A DNA stretch of 64,000 bases. Source: Branchinecta lynchi (taxonomy: Eukaryota; Arthropoda; Branchiopoda; Anostraca; Branchinectidae). The notes under the pieces are model-generated. The model was not told where the DNA came from and searched no databases. It worked only from the letters and a program-made list of their open reading frames with translations. The stretch covers positions 17,775,869-17,839,868 of the forward strand of contig JAKZAP010000009.1 in assembly GCA_023053575.1 (NCBI GenBank), written 5' to 3'. Both the position numbers and the translations under genes were made by a program. This document shows, in pieces, positions 1 through 12,260 of this stretch (within the stretch, counting starts at the first letter, position 1; each line of letters starts with the position of its first letter).

Positions 1-519
1 GCTCGGAAGATTAAAAATTTCGGTTCTTGAATCCTTATTACTGATAGGATTGTTCAAATATTTGTATCCAGTTCCCGAAGGAATTAATAAACCAGAAATG
101 GTATCTTGGAAAATTTCTGGAATTTTCTACAGGATCTTTAGAGGAATGTCAGACGTAGAAATGACTGATTTTCTAGTGCGTTCAGACCTGGCCTTTTATA
201 AGTTTTAACTTCTTTGTCGCGACGTACTTGCGACAGCGTTCCTAGACTTCTCCAAGTCACAAGGTATAAGACAATTCTAATTAAAGTTGCGTTCTTTTTG
301 GATGTAGTTTCGGCGTAGTTTCGCTTAAAAGCCGTTCTTTTGTCCATTTCACTTGCTGTAGTTTCGAACCTGAAACTATGGAGCTGAAACTACAAACTAC
401 CTCGCAGACGTAGTTTGACTTTTCGGAAACGAGAACTCAACAAATGACAAAACAAGAGCCAAACTACAAACTTTGACGAAACAGAAGTGAACCCCAAAAA
501 ACGCAACTTAAATGGTTCT

Positions 520-745
520 TCCGTATACTCTGTATGACTAAGAAACACGCCAGCGATTCTCACGAAGAAGGAGTAAGCTTGTCCGTACGACTCAAACTCA
601 ATGACTCAAATCCTGTGTCAATAAATCACGGCGATCTTTGGCAGCAGCTGTGACACCAATTCTGCCATTCTTCCGCTAGATACCCGGAGAGGCCGGAGAT
701 TTTGGATCGGCAAGGAGAGATAGTCGTCAAGAGTATTCTCTGACG
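520..745 (+). repeat. Family G repeat (about 215 bp, SINE-like), copy 1
   Basis: Four copies share ACTCAAACTCAAYGACTCAA, ATCCTGTGTCA, CACGGCGATCTT, GCTAGRTACCCGG and GGCAAGGAGAGATAGTCRTC: here, 22820-23075, 28318-28530 and (reverse) 51470-51690. No protein is encoded and no TIR is seen. It could be a SINE or a non-autonomous element. Confidence 0.55.
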
Positions 746-1173
746 TTTTCCGTGTTCTGAAAATGCGTCCGGTTCAGCTCGGAAAGTTGAAAAGTTCGCT
801 CTTTAAATTCCAATCATGGGTAAGATTCTTGAGATGCTCGTCTCTGGTTTCCGAAAGAATTGGAAAAAGAGAATGAAATATTGGAGAATTCAGGATTTTT
901 TCCAGAAGCTTTACTGGAATGTCAGAGGTAGAAATTGACTGATTTTCTCTTTTTTCAGTCATCCTACTATGAATTGATTAGCTTTTTTCTTCCTTTTGAC
1001 TGCGCCATCTAGTGCAGTCGGAACTTGCTTTTGGCCAAATACGTTTTTTTTTTTTTTTTTTTTTAAATTAAAATTTACCTATAAACCTTAACACTCGTTA
1101 ACGTCTCGCCTACTCTTCCCACAAAATTAACATACTAATAATGAAACATTCAATTTAAAAAAAAAAAAAAAAT

Positions 1174-1304
1174 CTTTGAGCCCAAGCTGACTTTGAAACA
1201 TTTATTCAAACAATGTTTGAATAATGTTTTCATCAGCGATATTTTGGCCCTTCTTGGCAAGGGGTTCAACTTCGGGGAAGGAAACAAACCTGTAATCAAC
1301 TTCA
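1174..1304 (-). mobile_element. Family A fragment (tail plus one partial arm)
   Basis: It has the tail TTTGAGCCCAAGCTGACTTT, the end ATTTATTCAAACAATGTTTG, a deleted core, then TCATCAGCGATATTTTGGCC and the inner segment GTTCAACTTCGGGGAAGG shared with 31602-32012. It sits between two direct copies of a GTTAACGTCTCGCCTACTCT block (1098 and 1352). Confidence 0.5.
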
Positions 1305-3885
1305 GCTCTATTTCCACTATTTAAAAAAAAAACTTTATAAACATTGAAATTCATTAACGTCTCGCCTACTCTTTCCAAAAAATTAACATACAAATAATGA
1401 AATATTCAATCTCAGTTCTATTTCAACTATTTGAAAACTTTTTTTTTTTTACTTCCAGTGGCCAATGAAGCCAACGAATTTTCTTTAATAATTTTTTATT
1501 TACAATTGTAATTTTTAATAATTCTCATTGGTTTTTTGTTTCTGTCCTTACAACCTCAGATCATCACAGCCACACATCCAAATTATACTCCCAACCAAAC
1601 TACCAATAAATTAGAAAAAGAAAAGAAAAAGACAATCCGAAATAGAATGAGAGAAAACAAGAAGAAAGGGGAAAAAATGATTATGGCTACAAATAACTGT
1701 TTACTTCATAGCCTACTACAATAACTAAAGTACATTTTTGGAATCAGACTTCACTAATTTATTTTCATAATCAAAATTATTTACAAATGTCTCTTATTCT
1801 TTCTTCCCGGCGCAAAATTTATCACGATCCACATGCTTCAAAAACAAAAACTATATTTACTGGAAAGATTTTTTTTTGTTATAAAATACCCACGACTACA
1901 AGGGGCTCTTCCCATCCTTAAAACGAAATAACTCTATCATTTTAAGTTAATCAACTATAATTTGCAATTCATAGTGAATACATACATAGGTTATATCATA
2001 CAAAAAACAAAGAAAACACTCAACACATTAAGTATGATATAATTGTATTGAACCCATCGGCCATGCCCCTAAAATGGCCATACCCCTTATGCCCTGAAAC
2101 ATAGGCCTACCTCCGGTTCCTCCGTAACCTAGAAATACACCCTGTTTGGACGCATGCATCTCCTCGCCACTTTGCACGTCTGACCAGTGATTATTGATTT
2201 CAATCGCCGTCCATCATCCTTAATCAGATGACCCATCACCACATTTTTGCCATTTTCTCAAACATACACAATACCCAAAATACAGATTTCTTTGACCCTT
2301 TGGCCCAATTTGGTAGTAACGTATTAATCGCAAACGAATCTCTTACATCTTATATGCAAAAAATGATCTGACGGCTTCTCATCTGCTTAGTCCCTTTTTT
2401 GATAAAAAGGATGATGGTATTTTTTACGAGAGAAAAGGCTGGTCGTTTTTGCATTAAGTAGTTCAGGATAGATTGGATGCTGTTCATCTCGCTGAAGTTT
2501 TACATTAAACAAACGATGCATAATTTGATTTTACATTTTTGAAAATGTTAATTTCGTCAGAAGTTTTCGGCGGTGATTAATTGTAAATGCTTTATCAACA
2601 ATGCCGGATTGAAGGGTGTGTGGGTAAATCGGGAACCATGAATCACAGGCTAAGAAGTACACACATTTTCTAATCCCATGATAGTGAATTTCGGAATATA
2701 CTGCAAGAGAATCTTCGGAAGTGTTAATTTTATGGTTCATACCTCAAGATGATGTTTGATTAATAGGTAGGCTACTGTATGGATTCTGGTCTATTTCCCA
2801 GTATATGTTTTACATTTTGTTGTTTCCGTCGTCGCTAGGCTACTACTTGCCGCGACGTGATAAAAGACATAAGTTCAATGATGGATTGGGAATGACTCGA
2901 TGACGTCGTACCTTTGCGTCGACCTCGTCCTTCCGCTACCAGGTTAGGACAGTCTTAGTTCACGTTATAACCTAGTGTATGTGTGATTTCCCTCAAAGCT
3001 GTGAGGCTCTACACTATTATTTTGCGGTGAAAAAAGTTTCAACTTTTAAGGGGCCGTCACATTAGTTGCGTTATGATCTGAATTCTCATTTCTTGTTCCT
3101 CAGTTACCGATTCTCGTAAAAATTAGAGTTTTGCTCTTGTTGCTTCTCTGTTTTCGCTTTTGACTAAAACACTAATTTAGCAGTCCGTTAATACCTGCTT
3201 ATACTGTTTGAACATCCGCCCTTTGAGGACCAATTAGGGAGGAGAACGAGGTTCGAGAATTCGGTTCTGACATAAACGCAACAAAAGGAGAATTGGCTTC
3301 ATCTCAATAATCAGAAAACGCGAAATAGGGAGAATTAAGTGGTAGGTGAGCGAGTCCGTTGGCCTGAGTGCGACTTGTTCTTTAACTCAACTATCGCCGT
3401 GTGAATTTGGTTTGTCATAAACTGGATATATTTAGCTTATAGACACCTGGGCGCGAAACATAGAAGAATGGAAAGGGTACTCTGGACTCAGTGGGGGGAT
3501 CGAAAGTCGGCTGAAAACACAACTCACGATCGAGATCAAGGGGGTGTACTGCTGAGAAAGATAGTGGGGTGCCCCTCGTTTTTCCGAAGTAACATTTGGC
3601 CACCAGCTTGCTTTTCCCAGTAGTTCATTTTTCAGCAAACACGAAGTCACCTATGCCGGTTTCATGCGCAGCTGTTTGGATTTCACGCGCGAGGGATTTT
3701 CACCCTCTCCAGCTAATCGATGTCTGAATGCTTTAATCCTGTTTTTCACCCTCGTTTTTACGATTTATCCTGGGGATATATTGGATTTTGCTGAGATTTC
3801 AGTCCCATTGAATAGAGGTTTTAGGTGTAGCCTATTCAAGAGAGGCGTGAAAAACTCTCATGGATTGTTTGTTTATGGTTCTGAT
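1305..3885. other. Non-coding, AT-rich
   Basis: Poly(A)/poly(T) runs at 1042-1065, 1157-1172 and 1438-1452 and two direct copies of a TAACGTCTCGCCTACTCT block (1101, 1354; a related block near 13386). The rest shows no gene, RNA or clear repeat. Confidence 0.4.
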
Positions 3886-3889
3886 AGAA

Positions 3890-4172
3890 GCCTCTTTTTT
3901 GTTGCACTCTGCAGGTCCACTTCTCGGCCGCTGCCGGGCTGATTATTTCTACATTCGTTTTTCCACTGCAGTGCTTCCGAGGAAGACGGCAGCGCTGCTC
4001 GAGGTCCGAGGATCGCCAACTTGCTTACCGACCAAGTCCGTGCTTCCTTGCAAGGTGCTGCATCAACCAAGAAGAAATCGTGCAGGAAGTGAATCCAAAA
4101 AACGCATCTTGTGCAGAAGCAAAGGAGTGCTGCCGCAGCGAAGCGGCAGCACTGTTGCAACAACAACGAGGC
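3890..4172 (+). mobile_element. GC-rich MITE, family N, copy 1
   Basis: The ends GCCTCTTTTTTGTTGCA and TGCAACAACAACGAGGC are inverted repeats. The body contains CTGCAGGTCCACTTCTCGGC and GACCAAGTCCGTGCTTCC. GC content is visibly higher than the surroundings. Apparent ORFs on both strands are shadows of this element. Confidence 0.65.
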
Positions 4173-4577
4173 TAGGGTCGTCGCGGTTTCGACTGCCAAA
4201 ACTTTTGGAAATGATATGATTTTAACTTGATAATGAAAGTTCGGATGAGAAAACCTGATTGTCTGTCCGCAATTTTAGGGTCCGTACATTGCATGGGAAT
4301 CATATTTAATTTCAAGGGACTACCCAAGGGCTATCCTCTTTCATTCGTCATTATCAATACAGCCAAGATTTAGGGCTTGACACATTATTTTCCTATATAG
4401 CAACCAATTCCGAGCAAGAACAGAAACAAAAAATGAGGGGAAAAAATCTAAATATTCGCAAGGATTCTCGAAATCATACACATTATATTCCTGATCATTC
4501 ATTGCTGATCGGTCGCCGAAACGCATCCAAGTGGTGAGCAAAGGGGCTAGTGACTTCTTCGTTTCTTCCAGCTACAG

Positions 4578-4646
4578 CATGAAGAAGGTCCTTGCCAAGA
4601 AGGGCAGAAACATAGCTGAAGAAAAACATCGGTGACTTATCCGTTT
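4578..4646 (+). mobile_element. Family A fragment
   Basis: CATGAAGAAGGTCCTTGCC, AAGAAGGGCAGAAACATAGC and a ...GGTGACTTATCCGTTTT end match a diverged return arm of family A. A similar relic is at 9966-10021 (GCCTGAAGAGGACCGTTGCC, AAGGACCGAAATGTCGC). Confidence 0.4.
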
Positions 4647-4679
4647 TTAGTGGAGTGTTCCTTGGAACAATCCACTATT

Positions 4680-5480
4680 GCGAGCGCTGTAGCAGCTTTC
4701 GGTTTTCGGTTTTCACCGTATTTTGTGGAGCTCATAACTCGTGAACCAGTGCAAGTATCAAGTTCAAACTTGGTACGCTAGTGGTATTGGGGTCTAGATG
4801 TGCTTTTTGGGGTCCCACCCCCCACCCCAACCGGAATCAGGGGCAAATGGCAAATGGTTGCCCAGTGAATAAAGTTCATAACTTGACCAGAACTGGACAT
4901 AGGACGATGAAATTCCTTCGACGCGTAGATCCTAGGGCTCTGAAATTGCTTTAAATTCGCACCTCCCACACCCACCCCCTTTATGGGCAACTGGGCCCAG
5001 ATTGCCCAGGAGTAAAGTTCGTTACCCTTGCGAGGAATTAACAGGTATCAATTTGAAACTCGGTAGGATTGTGAACATTAGGGTCTCTTTTTACTTGTTG
5101 CGGGTCCCAAACCCCACCCCCACTTGGTTCAGGGGCAATTGGGCCCAGATTGCCCATTTTTTTAATTTTTTAATTCGACAATAACGAGATAAGGCGATGA
5201 AACTCCTTTGTGCTTTTGGATCATTGGGACCGGGGAGAGTTGAACCACCCCCACCCTCCCCGTTCGCGGGCAAGTGGGCCCAAAATCGACCATGAAATTT
5301 GTTTTACCCGTGACTGGAACCAAACTCTAAGCTGGCATGCTTGAGAAAAAAAGGTGTAAATATGCATTTTGATGGGTCCCGACCCCCCCCCCCCCTCCCG
5401 TTCATGGGCAGCTGGGCTCAGATTTCCCATGAGTTTATTTCGTCTATGACAGGTCTCAAGTCCGACTCTTGTATATTTGG
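4680..5480 (+). repeat. Minisatellite-like array, about four units of roughly 150-210 bp, G/C-rich
   Basis: Each unit has a CCCCACCC-type run, then GGGGCAA.TGG or GGGCAACTGGGCCCAGATTG, then an AT-rich part with GATGAAATTCCTTCG or GATGAAACTCCTTTG. Units start at about 4800, 4965, 5105 and 5240/5380. The leading part (GGAACAATCCACT, GGTTTTCACCGTATTTTGTG) resembles, in reverse, 60715-60925. Confidence 0.5.
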
Positions 5481-5559
5481 GGTGATATATCTATGGATGA
5501 AGATTTGGTGTAACATCAACAGATAAGACGACGCGACGTACTTTAATGAACAGTTGGAA

Positions 5560-5945
5560 ACTCGACTGTTTTGTCATATGATCGATGATATGCCGCGCTT
5601 AATGAATTGTGACAAAGGGGGCATTAGTCTGCTACGAATTGGTTCATTGCACTTGTTATTACCTTGCTAATGGACAAGAGGTTTAAAGGGTGGGACTGGC
5701 AGGCAGACCATTCAGTGTTCGAACAAATGCTATTCGTGCAAGATCTTTAGCATTTCTTTGGATTTATACTGGCGGTTTGTTTACATTTTAAGCTTTTAAA
5801 GGGGGGTGATTACAAGGTTATTTCAATACTTGTTAGGTTATTGGGGAAGAGAAATGTCTTGGTTCTAAAGCTGTTTGTATATAAATGTGATACACATTTT
5901 ACTTTTACACTCCACGTCTGAGCGCTTGCGCACTTGTTCTGTTGG
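5560..5945 (+). repeat. Family H repeat, copy 1 (about 385 bp)
   Basis: It shares with 57040-57420 the blocks ATGATCGATGATATGCCG, GAATTGTGACAAA, CTTGTTATTACCTTGCT, GGTTTGTTTACATTT, CTGTTTGTATATAAA and CACTCCACGTCTGAGCGCTT. Its last 85 bp recur at 6061-6152 and, reversed, at about 59745-59800. No TIR or coding content was recognised. Confidence 0.5.
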
Positions 5946-6245
5946 TATTGTGTTGGATTTTATGATTTAGTTTCGTTTTTTCGCAGAAAACGGTTTGCCG
6001 GAACGCCGGAAGTACAACCGAAATATCCGAAACTATATTCATTCCTCGCACATTATCTTAGAGGGATATGTCTTGGTTCCAAAGCTGTTTGTATATAAAT
6101 GTGATAAACATTTTACTTTTACACTCCACGTCTGGGCGCTTGCGCACTTGTTAGTCATTTTTTAACCTGGAAGGAAAGGTAATGAATGTATTTACGTTTT
6201 TTCGGTGTTTGTGACATTTTCATGGAAACAAAAGGTTGCTGATGT

Positions 6246-6530
6246 TTGTGGTTCCAGATCCGAGCGAACAGTCTCCCTCTTAAGAGTAGGGTTAAATTAT
6301 TTGAAAGAAATTCCAGAAACCCGAAGTCATGTTATACTTGCTCGTTATGTGGTTTGGAAGAGAAAAATCTGTCTCACTTCCTGTCAAGATGCAAGGGGCT
6401 CTCGGATTTGAGAGAAAGATTTTTTGGTGAAGATGGGTTGCTCTTTCCTGGTATCCTAAAGTCATCTTCACGGTCAGCGATAATGGCAGTTACAGGTTTT
6501 GTCAAAGAAGCGTTAAAGAGATGTAAATAG
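6246..6530 (+). pseudogene. 3' end of a LINE ORF2 (reverse-transcriptase C-terminal zinc-knuckle region), truncated
   Basis: The open frame ends at a TAG at 6528 and carries a C-terminal pattern typical of many non-LTR retrotransposon ORF2 proteins: RVKLFERNSRNP, then C-x2-C in SCYTCSLCGLEEKNLSHFL, then SRCKGLSDLRERFF. That C-x2-C...H...C arrangement with LSHFL and a following DLRERF follows the reverse-transcriptase domain in CR1/Jockey/I-like elements. The polymerase domain is missing and the upstream sequence is unrelated repeat, so this is an ordinary 5'-truncated copy. The element continues as a 3' UTR to a (TATC)n tail near 6660. The clade is unresolved. Confidence 0.7.
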
Positions 6531-6662
6531 TTATTGGTAGTGGGAGTTTAAATCGTTTTACATGTGAATTTATATAACCGCTCTCTCGAAGTGTTTAAAA
6601 ATGTATGATTTTGTGTATGGTCTAACGGCTAAAATTAAAGTATCTATCTATCTATCTATAAA
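6531..6662 (+). mobile_element. 3' UTR and (TATC)n tail of the truncated LINE
   Basis: After the TAG stop come about 100 bp of AT-rich sequence and then ATTAAAG followed by four to five TATC units. A short microsatellite tail in place of poly(A) is common for several non-LTR clades. It marks the 3' end and the + orientation of the insertion. Confidence 0.6.
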
Positions 6663-8001
6663 GAGAGCAGTCCGTTTTAAGTAGAAAGATCGTTTTGAGG
6701 CCCTCTTTGACTCACGCCTGCCGTTGGGTTCCCAACTTTATCATTTTTTTTCCGAATGGAACTAGGCTTATTCCTCTCACATTTCAGTCCTTGTTAGCCT
6801 AGCTCCTGAATTCTAACAAAGATTTCCTGCATCTGGCATCTTCTTTCTTCGGATCATTTTCCCGACATCCGAATCCGATTGGGTCCTGTCAGTTGCGATT
6901 GGAAAATGTTTACCGGATTTTCCTGTGGACCGGAAAATAGAGATCTAATTGTCACTCAATACCTTAGCTTCTCGTTACGGGGAGGGGGGGGGGGGGCATC
7001 TATACATAGAGAACGTGGAACAAATAGGCTACCTCAGTCTCAGGTTGTTTGTAGTGAATAAAAGTAATAGATACTGGAGAGGTTGTCATCGCTGGGAATA
7101 ATAATGATAACGCTTGTTTATTGCGTCAAAAGGCCATACAAGATTGAATACGCGTTGCCCTTCACAAATAAACTACTACACCTCTAGAAATACTATGCTA
7201 CATAAACTAAGCTAAATTTTCATTCCTGAGACTAACCCCTTAGTCACATATGTACAAACATCTTCGATATATTTGGGGTTCGTAGCTCTGTCTTCGCTGT
7301 AAGAGCTTTTCCTCTGTTTTTTTTTTCAGATTCTGGTCTTGTTCTGGTCGTGTTTCCGCATGACGGAAAACTTTTTTTTTTTGGGGGGGGGGTAACGTAA
7401 TGATTGTGTATCGCATCCTTATGTGTGGTTCCCTGTTGTTTTCGGCAGTTGACCATTTGGAGAATGACCCATCAGTAATTTTGCTAGACAGACTTGCTAA
7501 ATGGGTGTTGTGGGGGGGGGGGGGTGCTGTTTTGCAATATCCCCAGGTTTGAGTTTAGTGTTTTTTTTTATGTTATTGTTGTTTTTTTGTTGAAAGTTTG
7601 TGTGACCCTTGTTGGAAGTTGAAGAATAATAATAAATATGTAATATAAATAAATAATAACTTGCAACCGTCTCAGCTGCACTCACTTCTTGAATTCCTTT
7701 TTTTCCCGAAAATATGACACTAAAAATGGCCATAACATTGATCTTCTATTTATTTTTATAACGTTTAAAACGAGTATGTCCCGAGGAGTTGCCCACACTC
7801 CGTCGCCTGTTGTACACCCCGGCACCGTTGCCGACCATAAATTAGGCATTCCTTTCCCGCGCTTCTAAACATGGTGATTTTGGTGTTCTAACACATGGCA
7901 ACCGGTGCTGGATGGTTTTAGCCGGCACCGGGCACTTGCTGTTCACTCAAATCAATTTAGTTTTAAACATTATCAAACTTCTGACAGTATACTAACTAGA
8001 C

Positions 8002-8172
8002 TACACTGTAAAAAATGTCTCCTAGTAAGGATTAAAGTTAACAGTAGTATTTGCTTCTCGGATTGATCTTATCTCTAATGAGATAAGATTAATCTGAATT
8101 AAAGATACGATTATATTTTTAGATACAAGATTAATCCCAGTAGCGAATACTGCAAATTTTTTTTACACTGTA
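8002..8172 (+). mobile_element. MITE, family D (TACACTGTAAA ends), copy 1
   Basis: The ends TACACTGTAAAAAA and TTTTTTTACACTGTA are near-perfect inverted repeats flanked or started by TA. The body is itself near-palindromic (GAGATAAGATTAATC and GATTAATCCCAGTAGC). TA at both edges fits a TA target site of Tc1/mariner-type elements, but this is inference. Confidence 0.65.
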
Positions 8173-8217
8173 GATATAGATGGACTAGACTAGACTATAC
8201 TATACTAGATATAAATT

Positions 8218-8400
8218 TGAAGTAAGTAAGTAAGTAATTAATTAATTTATTTTTGACCCGCCATTTTGGAAAGGCGGAGTAAATGAAGAAAATAAACAAA
8301 ACACATACAAACACAAACACAGAAAAAGACACTTAATTTTTAATCTTCGGTCAGGAAACAGTGTGTACTTTTTTGTACTTTTTGTGCACTTTTTGTTTCA
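8218..8400 (-). repeat. Interspersed repeat with AAGTAAGTAAGT edge, copy 1
   Basis: It shares GACCCGCCATTTTGGAAAGG, GGAGTAAATGAA, CAGAAAAAGACACTTAATTT and CAATCTTCGG-type sequence with 43050-43182. A weaker copy is at 22037-22200. The AAGT units look like a LINE/SINE tail on the minus strand. Confidence 0.5.
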
Positions 8401-9352
8401 GGAAACAGTGTGTACTTTTTGCCTAGACTATACGATAGTTTGTGCATTCTTGAGGTGACACCCTCTAGGTATCTGTATACTTTCATGATCATTTCCGAAG
8501 ATATTCCTTCTCCCCCCCCCCCCTCCCCGCTTGCTTCTCTCGAAATTTGTCTCTCGTTTTCCAAATACGAGGGGAGTCTTTCTCATCACACTCAAACCGC
8601 TGGACTCCAGCTTGGAGCGACTTCCGATAGAATAGGTTCTGGAACTAACCAAGTTTCGTTGTCATGACAACCGCCAACTTTTCTCGAAGTCGATTTGTGG
8701 GTTAGGTTTTCTCCAAGTTAGACCAGAGTGTTTGAAGAGTGGTTTGAGAACTTAAATCACGTATCTGTAATATTGATGCAATCTACTTCTGTAACCGCTG
8801 CATCTATTTTCAACCTCGGGAGACCGAAATTTCATATGGCACGTTCCAACCTCCCTAACAACTGGTTTTCTCATTTTTCGCGTTTCGCTGTTTTCGATGC
8901 GTATCGTGCTCCCGACGACGGTTTGTGAGAAGCTCATACGTCAGAAAAATAGGTTGTGAAATGCAGTGTTTACAAGAACAGGAAAACTTGAACAGAATCC
9001 GATCTTGGTGACAATATTATGTTTACACGCAGAGGGAAAAAAGTTAATTCTTCAAACCAGAAAATCTGACATAAATAAATTCACTATCCAATAAAAATAT
9101 GTTTTGAGACCATTTATGACATCAGTACTGATGATTGCTGCTCTTAAAAGCTAGCTAGCCTTTTTTTTTTACTTTTTACCAGCGCCGCCGTCAAGATTCC
9201 TTTCAAGTGGACCGGAATTCCTTTCATCATGAAAGGATTCCCGTCCCGCTAGACTTTTTTTCTACTCGTCTTCACGAACGGAATCCTTTCGAGTCGACCA
9301 GAATTCCTTTCTACTCGACGGTATTTCTTGTCCGTGTAAACGCTACATAACG

Positions 9353-9463
9353 CAGAAAATCAACGAAGAAACCAACAAAAATGGAGTTTGTAAAGGCCAA
9401 CGAATATACTGAAATAAAAGTCTTTACAAACCCCATTTTCGTTGGTTTCTTCGTTGATTTTCT
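9353..9463. repeat. Inverted repeat, arms about 43 bp
   Basis: CAGAAAATCAACGAAGAAAC...GTTTGTAAAG is reversed as CTTTACAAACCCC...GTTTCTTCGTTGATTTTCTG with a few mismatches; the loop is about 25 nt. GTGTAAACGCT occurs on both sides (9332 and 9505). Confidence 0.6.
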
Positions 9464-10452
9464 GTGAATGTCAAGCCAATGTGGTTTACGAAATTATCTT
9501 CGGTTGTGTAAACGCTGTAGTGCTGTATAAACTTTTACTGGTTCCCTACGCGATTCATTCGAAATTTTTGGAAATATATAGTATATAAAAAAAAATAATA
9601 CTGATAAAGGCTTTCAGCCTCCTATTTAACATGTAACAGAAACAGAATGAAGCGATCGCTGTTGTAAGCAGAAAGTGTTTCTAGAATCGAGGCGAGGAAA
9701 GTGACATCCGGAATAGCTTCAGAAATGATAATTAAGTAGGCCTAACCTTTTGTCTCCTTAATAGGTCAGAGACATGACTCGCTAGTGTCGTATTGTCCTA
9801 CAGTTTAAAAAATAGCAAGCATATAAATCATTTGGAAAATAAAGTTAAGATAAATCTTGCTTTAGCCTGAGTTGACTAGTGGACCATAATGGACTGCGTT
9901 TAACGCATACGTAAGCTATGTTTTATTCTAGCAGCATTTTGCTAGAATCACAAGTTGATTTTTCTAGCCTGAAGAGGACCGTTGCCAAGAAGGACCGAAA
10001 TGTCGCTATTTTAAGCTAAATTTTAGCGCTGTCAGCTTAAATTTGAGAGGTCCGCGATTTACGATTTTTAAAATTAATTAGGTATATCAGAGCACATAAT
10101 CGAAGTGGTGCGCGAAGGTGTACTAATGACTTACACCAGGTTTTAAATGAAAGAAAATCTTAAGGAAATGAGATATTAAGGAAGGAAAAAGTAAAGAAAA
10201 TTTTGAACGTTTAAAAGATGTGATGAAAATGGTAAAATGAAAAATAAGGGTAAAGAGGCTTGAAAAGTAATAAAGGACGGAAAATCCATCGCGGATATGT
10301 TGAAAAGCGTCAGGTAAACAGTCAACGAAAAAGCAGCACTACGGATATACGACAGAAGCAGTGGGCTAAAATGGCGCATATCTGTCATTTGAAAAACTGA
10401 ATTAAAAAAAAAAAGAACACCAGGCATTCTGCTAACATTTTTATTCTTCCAG

Positions 10453-10672
10453 GTGGGTAATCTCGCGAACGATGGGTATCAACTCGGCCAGGACCTTAGT
10501 ACCTGTAGCACCTCCCCAGGCATTCTAGGTCAGCATGGCGGTGTCGTCGGTTCGATGTGGAGACACGGACCGCCCACTTCCGGAGTCATCCACGTGACCT
10601 CGGCCTTTGCCTGCTTACTGGCGAAAATGATCATGGATGCTCGGATGCTGCGGGATGAGCTTATCCATGGCG
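10453..10672 (+). CDS. tinc: Internal exon of a tincar-like multi-pass membrane protein gene
   Basis: The exon follows a good acceptor (TTTTTATTCTTCCAG) and ends at a GTAAG donor at 10673, so it is 220 bp with 73 codons plus one base (phase 1). The peptide starts VGNLANDGYQLGQDL and contains GSMWRHG, then a hydrophobic stretch SGVIHVTSAFACLLAKMIM that could be a membrane segment, then DARMLRDELIHG. The frame is open and not repeat-like, and the sequence is single-copy in the window. Tincar was described in Drosophila as a multi-pass membrane protein expressed during cardiogenesis; its molecular function is poorly known. I assign the family from remembered NLANDG-type motifs and from the match of the later exons, not from a search. 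The initiating exon is not seen; the first codon here is an internal valine, not a start. Confidence 0.68.
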
Positions 10673-11791
10673 GTAAGGGAATCTCTCTTTGTTTCTTTTT
10701 TTTACACGTGTCGCATCTTTTCTTATTCCCCCAAATGTTTTTAGTATTTGGTGACGTTTAATAAAAGTGCATTGCTGCCGGGAGGGTGCCGGGAATGAGT
10801 GTACACCGGGCGCTGGAGAGCGAGTAACCCCTCGTTACTGTTTATGTTCGAATATTTCAAAAATAATTGAATACTTTAAAACTAGGTTCTGATTTCAACA
10901 AATTACAAATGGCTTTGGCTGTTTTAAGCCTTTGTCCATGCCCGTTGACTTTAACAAAGACTTCTGACGAATGAGCTTGTTGCAAACAGTCATCAGGAAC
11001 ATGAGATGCATCGAAACTGCGAAACAGAAAGGTGTAAAAAGCATTGTGGTGTAGTTAGGGGGGTTAAAATGTGTTGTATGAAATTTGGGGCTTGACTGTG
11101 ACTTAGTGAATTGATGCAGTTGAAGGACTGAGGGGAATGTAGGATAGTGTATAGGTAGTTGATCTCTCAACAAGAAGGCTTCAGGGAATTTTGTCCCTTA
11201 TATTTGTCTTATGTTCATTGCCCTGGATCCGTTTTGGAAGCTGTTTTCCTGTTCAGATATGAAAGACATTCGTAAATCTTTTTACAAATATGTAAAGTAT
11301 CTGCTGAGGGTTCCAGTTTGGACTGTAGCAATAGCAGATTGTCTTAAAAGTATGGAGTAGCAAGACCTATATCTGTGATTCGGGAAAGGCGAGAGCGCTT
11401 TAAGCACAGCCTTAATGTAGCTCAGCAGATGCTTTACTTAGTGTGAAGTCAGTGTGTGTGGTTCTCTTTTTAAGTTTCCTGTGTTCTTTCCATTATTTCT
11501 GTTAACAGTAATGTTCTTTTTTTATTTCTTTCGTGTTCTTTTTCTTCTTCTTCATTTAATTACTCCATCTTTTTGTACGTTTGCTCATTTGATGTGCAAT
11601 AAATCTGTTATTATTAGTAGTAGTAATAGTAGTAGTATGTGTAGCACCGGCAAATTTATGAATGAATGAGTAAGAATGGATGGAGCGATTGCGGAAGTAG
11701 GTTTTATTGGTACTTCAGTTGCGACGAGCCTGTTAAAGTCACGTGACATCCGAAGTAACATACTTGTCATTTAATTCTTGTTTTCTGTAAG

Positions 11792-11846
11792 AGTTGCCGT
11801 TGTCATCCGCGGTGGAAGGAATGCCAAAGTTCACGGGAGGCTTTAG
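11792..11846 (+). CDS. Possible small exon of the tincar-like gene
   Basis: The acceptor TTTTCTGTAAG at 11790-11791 gives an exon whose first two bases complete the phase-1 codon left by the exon ending at 10672 (G plus AG, Glu). The peptide reads LPLSSAVEGMPKFTGGF. A weak donor AG/GTCGAC at 11847 would leave phase 2, which fits the candidate exon starting at 12261. The same frame stays open to a stop at 12024 and includes a very hydrophobic run (LLFKLLLVSHLLSLLFIIF), so an alternative is a terminal exon ending there. The pyrimidine tract is modest and I recognise no motif. Splice phase is the main support. Confidence 0.35.
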
Positions 11847-12260
11847 GTCGACTATTCCGATCGATCAGTGTCATCACCGCTGTGATTCTTTGTTGTTCAA
11901 ACTCCTGTTGGTATCTCACTTGCTGAGTTTATTGTTTATCATCTTTACCAGCCTTCTGTTTCGATTTTATAACTCTCTGGTCAAAGAAGAACAACTTTTT
12001 CTCATGCAAGCTCATGGCTCATAAATTGCTTTTTTGCTTGCCGTCGATACTCGTGATGGTGCTTTGGTGATATGACAGCGGGTTTGAAGTGGTCTTCTCT
12101 CTCAAGTTAGGAATCGGTAACTCCTATGCATCTGGACTGATAATTAGTAATAATAATAACAGTCGTAATTGTATTTGAAAAAAGCCCGAGAGACATATAC
12201 AAGTACACAGAAACGTAAATTACCATGCAACTATTCTACGCAAAGCTTTTTATATTCCAG

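Noticed and set aside
3860..4219. Protein-coding gene of about 119 codons
   Set aside because: The open frames on both strands coincide with the GC-rich MITE (3890-4172), which recurs at 46219-46496 with different frames.
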